Of a stretch of 64,000 bases of DNA, positions 58,191 to 64,000 are shown in pieces (the stretch's first letter is position 1; every line of letters begins with the position of its first letter). A program made the position numbers and the translations under genes. Where the stretch lies: contig NC_092637.1 in NCBI RefSeq assembly GCF_039555335.1, positions 39,954,526 through 40,018,525 of the forward strand, given 5' to 3'. The stretch is from Amphiura filiformis (lineage: Eukaryota; Echinodermata; Ophiuroidea; Amphilepidida; Amphiuridae). The notes beneath the pieces are model-generated. The model was given only the letters and a program-made list of their open reading frames with translations, had not been told where the DNA came from and did no database searches.

Positions 58191-60485
58191 TGAAACGGAG
58201 AGCCAAAATGCGATTTCAGATTTTTGGCCTGTTTTTAAGCTTACCTCCTGTGTGTTTGTCTATTGCAGAAATACGAAAATTTAGCTCTTGTCAAATTCAT
58301 ATTTAAAGAAAAGTCACGATGCTCACGTGTTCGTGGTAGTTTTTGATTGTTATTATGAATATAAAAATGATTGCATGGCTCTGCACAAGGTATATTTTTG
58401 TAAATATTTGGATTTGTTTACCTGCCGATCGTCTGTTGTCGCCGTGGGTTGAAAATACGGCAGAGAAAATTTTGTCATAAAGTGTGGCGAAATTGGCCTC
58501 AAATTTCACTATTTCCGCTAGTATTGTACTGAGATCTTATAATATTGTGTAAATAATTTTGTCAGGAAAACAATAAGGTATTACATACCGTCTATGAATA
58601 AATATTCAGGACAAAATTCAGGTTTTTCATGTGTTGTTTCAAAGAATTTTAGATTTGTCATTTTGAAACTTCCCGGCCATCAGTCGTCTGGAGACGTAAA
58701 CAAGTTTTTCCTAAAGATTGTAAATTTCCTTAAAAACGACTTTTCTTGATCAAACTTTGGATTATTTAAGATGTAATTATTTAAGGGATCCAAAATGAGC
58801 GTTTATTGCGTTTCGACAGTATTTTTTGTGGGACATGAGAGCACCTCAGACTTATCGAATTGCATTCTGAATACGAAGCATGTCTTTCTGATATCAAATA
58901 ATTTTCATTTAAAAAAAAACCCAATATAATACAAATTTTATGACAAATTATAGAAATTTGATATTTTTCAAATTTTTGATATATAACAGTCCTCGAAGTA
59001 AATTATATAAATCTAATGATATATTCTTAAAGTGTATGTAGCAGGGAGGAAAAGCCGACGGTCAATTGAAAATTTTGACCTTTCATATTGAAGATATGGA
59101 TTTTTTTCCCAAAAAGACCTAATTTTTTTTTTGGTGTTTTGGGAAAAAATCCATATCTTCAATACTGAAAGGTCAACATTTTCAATTGATCGTCGGCTTT
59201 TCATCCCACCTACATACACTTTAAGTATAAATCATCAGATTTATTAAGTTTACTTCAAGTACTGTTAAATATCAAAATATCAATTTTAATGATTTGCCAT
59301 AAAATGTGTATTAAATTGCTAATTTCAAAAATCAAAATTATTTGATATCAGAATGACATTCTTCGTATTCAGAATGCAATTCGATATGTCTGATGTGCTC
59401 TAATGTCCCAAAATAAATACTGTCCAAACGCTCATACCCCACCCCTTAAGGATGTAGAATTTTAAGATATTTTTGAGTATTTTTATGTTTTACATGGTCA
59501 AAAAGGGGGTCATCAGTTTGATTCCTGATTTAAAAACACTAGCAGTTCTAGTTATTAATTTCGTCATGCTCAAAATCTTTTCGAAAGTGAGCGCCTGACG
59601 CGGAGTGACTGCGCGATATCCATAGTAACGGAGCTTACGCTTTGAACGCAGCCGCCAAAGGTTCCATGAACGCGTTCAGGAGAGTATATAAAGGCCGTGC
59701 ACGACGCAAATTAATCAGATTGCTTGGTGGACAATAGTCCACCCAAACCTTCACTCAGTTTGAAGGTAAGCACTGCCAACCAAAGCAAATACGCCCTACT
59801 CTGGATTGAGCTAGGGGCAGCTTGGCTACCACAGTAGTGGCAACACCGGGTGGTTATGCACTCCGGTGTTTTGGCCTAGCGCCTATGCCTATTGTGCAAC
59901 TTGCCGCACACATGCACAAGTCCAATGGAAAGTTATGCACTGTATTTTGTGTGCATTCATTGTTGCATGGCAAGTTCGTATAGGTGTACAGACATGGATA
60001 CTATACTCTGTAGTCGGCCTACTAGGCCTTGGCCTAGCCTATGACTATGTCATGTGATGAGAGATTCTTGATTAAATTGTATTTTTATGCTTCTCGATTA
60101 TTCAAGCAGATAGTATGTACTGTTCGGCAGCATTTATTGGTAATTTATTTGGATTTAAAAGAAAGAAATAAGGAAATATCGTCATGATCGTCAACAGAGA
60201 TTGTGTATTTACCAATGTTTTACTTGTATTTATGAAATGTGATATGTGATACGACAAATATGAAAGCAAAATAACAATACAAGATATAACAAAAGAAGCA
60301 AATATAAAACAGAATTGTCAAGTCTCATTTTTACCTGTTACTTCTCCATTCATGCATCACTGATTCCACATATCTTAGGGAGAATTCTAGTCTTTGATAC
60401 TACGCTACCACTTGTATATTTAGAAGGCTAGTCTTCTCCATCAGTCGTTTACAAAAGTATTATGGGCAAGCTCGGTCCCGTTACA
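58191..60485 (+). repeat. 3' LTR, split by a 661-bp MITE
   Basis: Matches the 5' LTR over its full length apart from the MITE and a handful of substitutions and small indels (for example GTGCGTGCGAAA versus GTGTGGCGAAA near 58480). It retains the empty site for element B at about 59685. Confidence 0.93.
58785..59445. mobile_element. 661-bp TTAA-target foldback MITE, copy 2
   Basis: TTAA precedes (58781-58784) and follows (59446-59449); the 5' LTR shows a single TTAA at 50358-50361. Ends GGGATCCAAAATGAGCG and the complement of GGGGTGGGGTATGAGCG. It closely matches the 36822 copy. TTAA specificity points to piggyBac- or Kolobok-type transposase. Confidence 0.92.
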
Positions 60486-60938
60486 ATATGTGTCCTTTGT
60501 GATACCCATTATGCTCCCATTCACAAAGAACATACAGACATACTATTGGTTTGAACAGGTGTATGTGAAACGGAGAACACCAAAATTGTTGGTTTATGAT
60601 AAATTCCAGCTGACAATTGTAGACAATTTAGGCCAGTGAGCATCATAGAATAATTACCTGTATTGCATTTTTTTTTTTGCTTTTAAAGGTAGAAGCCAAA
60701 AAGTGGTACCACTTTTTGGCTTTAAAAGCATATAAGCTACATTGATACCGATGCCACCAATAGAACGAGGAGATTTGCCCCTTCATTTTGCATACCACTT
60801 TGTCCAATTTTGTTCTCATTTCTTCACAAAATGCAAAAAAATGCAATGGGTGTAGTACCAATGTACTTGAAACCTTGTTTCTCTTTCCCTCAAGAGCCCA
60901 TTAATCTAACGCACTGTACAAATCTTCAATTCCTACAG

Positions 60939-61101
60939 GAGCAAGGTCTAAATACAAAGATCCCACACCTGATGTCATTCTAGTAAACGGCAACGGGCAC
61001 GGCGATGATAATGATGATGACGACGTGCAAGAAATTCAACATCAATTCAGGGTTCCCATGGAGATGGAAAGGAATAAAACTACCCAGAGACAACATTCTA
61101 G
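60939..61101 (+). CDS. Plus-strand gene exon D (acidic stretch)
   Basis: Acceptor TCAATTCCTACAG, donor CATTCTAG|GTAAGG, phase 1 to 2. Encodes ARSKYKDPTPDVILVNGNGH, then an Asp-rich run and VQEIQHQFRVPMEMERNKTT. It contains no in-frame early Met, so simple ORF scans miss it. It is separated from exon C by the 11.7 kb intron that holds the LTR element. Confidence 0.62.
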
Positions 61102-61624
61102 GTAAGGTGTCCACTTCACATCATTAACATGGCGGAAAAAATTGTTAAATTTTCACATTCTCTAATGTAACTTGTAAGTGCAAACGTGGTGGGTGTAAAT
61201 ATCGTCAGAGGGTTGGCAACCCCTCTGTTGCCACTTGTTTACCCAAACAAATGAATTCAATCCTAACAGGCTTCAATTAAGCTACTAAAAGTATGCTGCA
61301 GAAGCCAGCCCCGTCATCAGAAGAGACTAGAACTGGGCATATTGCCATAAACATACGGCAGTTCAGTTCAGTTTCACAACTTTGCCACAACTTGCTATTT
61401 ATCAGTCAAAGAAGTGAAGCTCAGGCAAACTCGCACTAAAAAAATGGAGAGAAAAAAATCGGAACCGTTCGAATTCGAACCAGCACGCACTCACAATTTC
61501 ATGTTGGAGTTCACATCCACCACACGCCACAAGAACTCATGGGGGATCTGCCGGGGGAATTAAACTTGTAATGATTTTATTCTCTTGTAAATGTTCAAAT
61601 AAATTTTCTCATGTGTCAAAAATA

Positions 61625-61862
61625 TATGTGACGCGATCTGGTCCATGGAGGCCAAAGGCAGCAAATTTGAAATTGAGATAAAGGCAAAAATATGGAGTAA
61701 ACAAACAATGAAATACATAAGAAAATAGACAACATAAGTCTCCATAACTTTAGAACCAAGTGTGCTAGGCCTTTGGTGTTTTCAGTATATAATGTTTGTA
61801 TACGGTAATAATTACAGTAACTCAATTTTCAAAAATGCCTCCTTTGGCCTCCGTGTCACATA
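61625..61862. mobile_element. MITE family E copy
   Basis: Left end CGCGATCTGGTCCATGGAGG with CCAAAGGCAGCA. The right end CTCCTTTGGCCTCCGTGTCA lacks the inner part of the terminus. The core matches the 9.4 and 16.3 kb copies. Confidence 0.7.
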
Positions 61863-61987
61863 TGTTCTCATGTATCCCTTGTGATCCTCACATTTTATTA
61901 TTTAATGTCTTGCATTGACTGATATCCTGCTACGACACATCAGATAGGCTGCCACCCTCTTTATAATTTACAATTAATCAATTTCAG

Positions 61988-62216
61988 CACCCAGCAAGCC
62001 GTGTACAGAAGCCACGTCCCAAGGAGCACACAAACTGCAGTGCCCAGCAGTAAGCCAACATACAGAACACACAACCATCCTGATGTATCTAGAAGCTATC
62101 AACCTGTAGCAGAGAAACTTTTCCCTCAGCAGAGGAAAGTGTCGCCAGGGAGAGGTCAGAGACAGAGGTCAAATAGTAGTAGGTCAAATAGCAGTAGGGT
62201 GTCAACAGCTAATGAG
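61988..62216 (+). CDS. Plus-strand gene exon E (Ser/Arg/Gln-rich)
   Basis: Acceptor CAATTTCAG, donor AATGAG|GTAAGT, phase 2 to 0. Encodes TQQAVYRSHVPRSTQTAVPS, SYQPVAEKLFPQQRKVSPGR and ends in an SNSSRSNSSRVS repeat. Disordered and basic; no enzyme motif. Confidence 0.65.
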
Positions 62217-62372
62217 GTAAGTCCCAATACATGTAATTAAAGACAGATAAAAAGTATTTATTGCGTCTGACATCATCTGTCAATCAAACTCGAGCACGGT
62301 TTGTTTACAAGTGTCGTGATGATGACTTGCTGAACGCGGCGGTATAACCGATCGCCTTATTGTTATTGTTAT

Positions 62373-63109
62373 GTATGAAATTCAAAGGGAGATGCCTATG
62401 TGTTCCTTCCATTTGAAATTTGTACTCCCCCTGTGGAAGATATTTCCAACATCTGCCACAGGGGTAGTGTACATTTTAAATGGAAAGGCCCTATTCATAC
62501 TTGTTTATCTCGCCCATTGACAGTGTATGTACGTTTTACCAGGTTGAATCAGCTTGAATCTTTCTCAGAGGGTGTATGAAATTCAAAGGGAGCTGCCTAA
62601 TGTGTTCATTCCATTTGAAATTTATACTCCACCTGTGGAAGATATTTCCAACATCTGCAACAGAGGTAGTGTACATTTTAAATGGAATAGCCCACACCTA
62701 TTTGTCTCGCCCATTGACAGTGTACATACGTCTTACCAGGTTGAATCAGCTTGAAGCTTTCTCAGAGGGTGTATGAAATTCAAAGGGAGCTGCCTAATGT
62801 GTTCCTTCCATTTGAAATTTATACTCCCCCTGTGGAAGATATTTCCAACATCTGCCACAGGGGTAGTGTACATTTTAAATGGAAAGGCCCTATTTATACT
62901 TGTTTATCTCGCCCATTGACAGTGTATACGTCTTACTTGGATCAATCACGTTGAATCTTTCTCCGAGGGTATATGAAATTCAAAAGGAGCTGCCTAATGT
63001 GTTCATTCCATTTGAAATTTATACTCCCCCTGTGGAACATCTCCCACATATAGTGTACATTTTAAATGAAATAACCCGATTCACACTTGTTTGTCTCGCC
63101 CATTTACAG
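62373..63109 (+). repeat. ~200-bp tandem repeat with embedded splice-acceptor copies
   Basis: GTATGAAATTCAAAGGGAG-type unit starts fall at 62373, 62574, 62771 and 62971 (periods 201, 197, 200). Each unit holds a MITE-like palindrome (CCATTTGAAATTTATACTCC against AGTGTACATTTTAAATGG) and then CTCGCCCATTGACAGTGTA. That last segment is nearly identical to the true acceptor and start of exon F (CTCGCCCATTTACAG|TGTATACG). Confidence 0.88.
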
Positions 63110-63255
63110 TGTATACGTCTGACTGAGAAGCAGCGCTACCAAGACCTACTTCAACAATTCACTTCCAACAAGAAATACAAGATACCATTGTCAACCAGCG
63201 TCTCATCACATGCAAGCAGTAGTGTATTAGAATCGTCTAGAATAGAGCAGAAACA
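63110..63255 (+). CDS. Plus-strand gene exon F (SENP1/2-like linker helix?)
   Basis: Acceptor CGCCCATTTACAG, donor AGAAACA|GTAAGT, phase 0 to 2. Encodes CIRLTEKQRYQDLLQQFTSN, KKYKIPLSTSVSSHASSS and ends RIEQKQ. The E-K-x-x-Y-x-x-LL-x-x-F helix resembles the segment that precedes the catalytic domain in SENP1/SENP2-type SUMO proteases, and the Ser/Arg-rich upstream exons would suit their N-terminal region. The His-Asp-Cys catalytic domain is not in the window, so this remains a suggestion. Confidence 0.55.
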
Positions 63256-64000
63256 GTAAGTTTGATTTTAAAAGGTTGGAACCATGCAGAGACATGCTTG
63301 GGTCCTGATGGGGCCAGGTTCAAACAAAATGCTCAGGTATGCATGGCTCGAAATTTCCCACAATTAATAGCATGTTTTTATATACAAAAGGACATAATTT
63401 CTCTCCAAATACTAGAATTTCCCTCTAGACACCAACATTTCCTGGGAATGAGCTTCCCAAATTCCCCACTTTTTCGAGCCAGGCAGGGTTGTTTGGGTCT
63501 TGATGGGGCCAGGTTCAAACATTGGCCTCAGGGGATGGTTTCAAACATTGGCCCCAGGGGCCAGGTTCAAACATTGGCCCCAGGGGATAGTTGCAAACAT
63601 TGGCCAGGCTCTTTCCAGGTTAATAGCCTATATAAGCATGCTGGCCTATAATACAGATTTGCTTAATGGCGCACATGGAAGCCCTGATATAGTCAGCAAG
63701 AGAACGTCCATTGATTGTAACATGTTGCAGCGTTTTTATCTGCATAATTTAAGGGGCAGCTTTTTTTGTTGCTTTGTGCACTAGCTCACCCAACTTCAAA
63801 TCGCTCCCAGTTCAGCACAAGGCAACTCAATTGCAAGTTGCTCAACTTGCAGAGTTGCCAAACTGTGGATCACTGCAGAGTTGCCAAACTCACGATTTGG
63901 TAGCCCAATTGGGTGACTTTGGAAGATTTCCTTGTGACTTTCCTTTGAAAGCCAATGGTTGTGAGGTAAATTGGGTGGCTTATCAGTGATTTCTAGTTTA
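63256..64000. other. Intron, no further exon recognised
   Basis: Downstream of exon F. Contains a minisatellite and repeated GCAGAGTTGCCAAACT words near 63848 and 63878. No donor/acceptor-bounded coding exon is evident before the window ends. Confidence 0.4.
63505..63606. repeat. Minisatellite, ~25-26 bp unit
   Basis: Four copies of a unit close to GGTTCAAACATTGGCCCCAG plus GGG-CCA, with small variations. Confidence 0.8.

Larger units (their letters stand above)
49767..60485 (+). mobile_element. Gag-only Gypsy-type LTR retrotransposon with nested insertions
   Basis: Two near-identical LTRs starting TGAAACGGAGAGCC and ending GTCCCGTTACA (TG...CA) enclose about 4.56 kb. The element is flanked by ATAT on both sides (49763-49766, 60486-60489). 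A primer-binding-like site follows the left LTR and a polypurine tract precedes the right one. The only sizeable ORF is a Gypsy-type gag; no protease, RT or integrase is present, so it needs an autonomous partner. It lies in the intron between exons C and D of the plus-strand gene, same strand. Near-identity of the LTRs indicates a recent insertion. Confidence 0.92.

Overview
The window is eukaryotic nuclear DNA: AT-rich, with spliced genes, long introns and dense interspersed repeats. A RIG-I-like receptor (RLR) with a death-effector-type domain, a DIRS-type tyrosine-recombinase retrotransposon, Gypsy-type and CR1-like retroelements and many foldback/MITE-like DNA elements together suggest a marine deuterostome invertebrate. 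An echinoderm or hemichordate is most likely, a cephalochordate possible. This is inferred from gene and repeat content, not from a database match.

Two host genes can be reconstructed from splice sites and reading phase. (1) On the minus strand, about 28.48 kb down to 1.99 kb and running off the left edge, lies an RLR. Its order is a DED-like exon, two linker exons, an exon with a small alpha/beta domain, one 2.1 kb exon carrying a ~350-residue Ser/Thr/Pro-rich linker plus the DExD/H helicase lobe 1 and insert, then helicase lobe 2 exons and the first half of the zinc-binding C-terminal domain. Every splice phase from exon 1 to exon 9 agrees, except for two one-base frame breaks near the 5' end (one of which a second donor can avoid). 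(2) On the plus strand, about 47.8 kb to 63.3 kb and running off the right edge, are six phase-matched exons of a Ser/Arg/Gln-rich protein. It may be the N-terminal part of a SENP1/2-like SUMO protease; that identity is tentative.

Most of the rest is mobile DNA, largely within introns of these genes. A 6.95 kb GC-rich, decayed DIRS-like element sits in the RLR intron at 16.8-23.8 kb, abutted by a 319-bp palindrome carrying the same family of termini. A 10.7 kb Gag-only Gypsy-type LTR retrotransposon sits in an intron of the plus-strand gene (49.77-60.49 kb). Its two LTRs are almost identical, and each was later hit by a different DNA element, so each LTR shows the empty site for the other's insertion.

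A recurring architecture runs through the window. At least eight unrelated-looking non-autonomous elements (at 0.1, 9.85, 24.2, 29.3, 30.15, 37.7, 50.6 and 56.2 kb) each have short terminal inverted repeats plus many copies of their own private 8-25 bp motif. Two show perfect 8-bp target duplications typical of hAT elements. Tandem duplications also touch exon boundaries of the plus-strand gene, at 49.2 kb (exon end plus donor) and 62.4-63.1 kb (copies of an acceptor and exon start).
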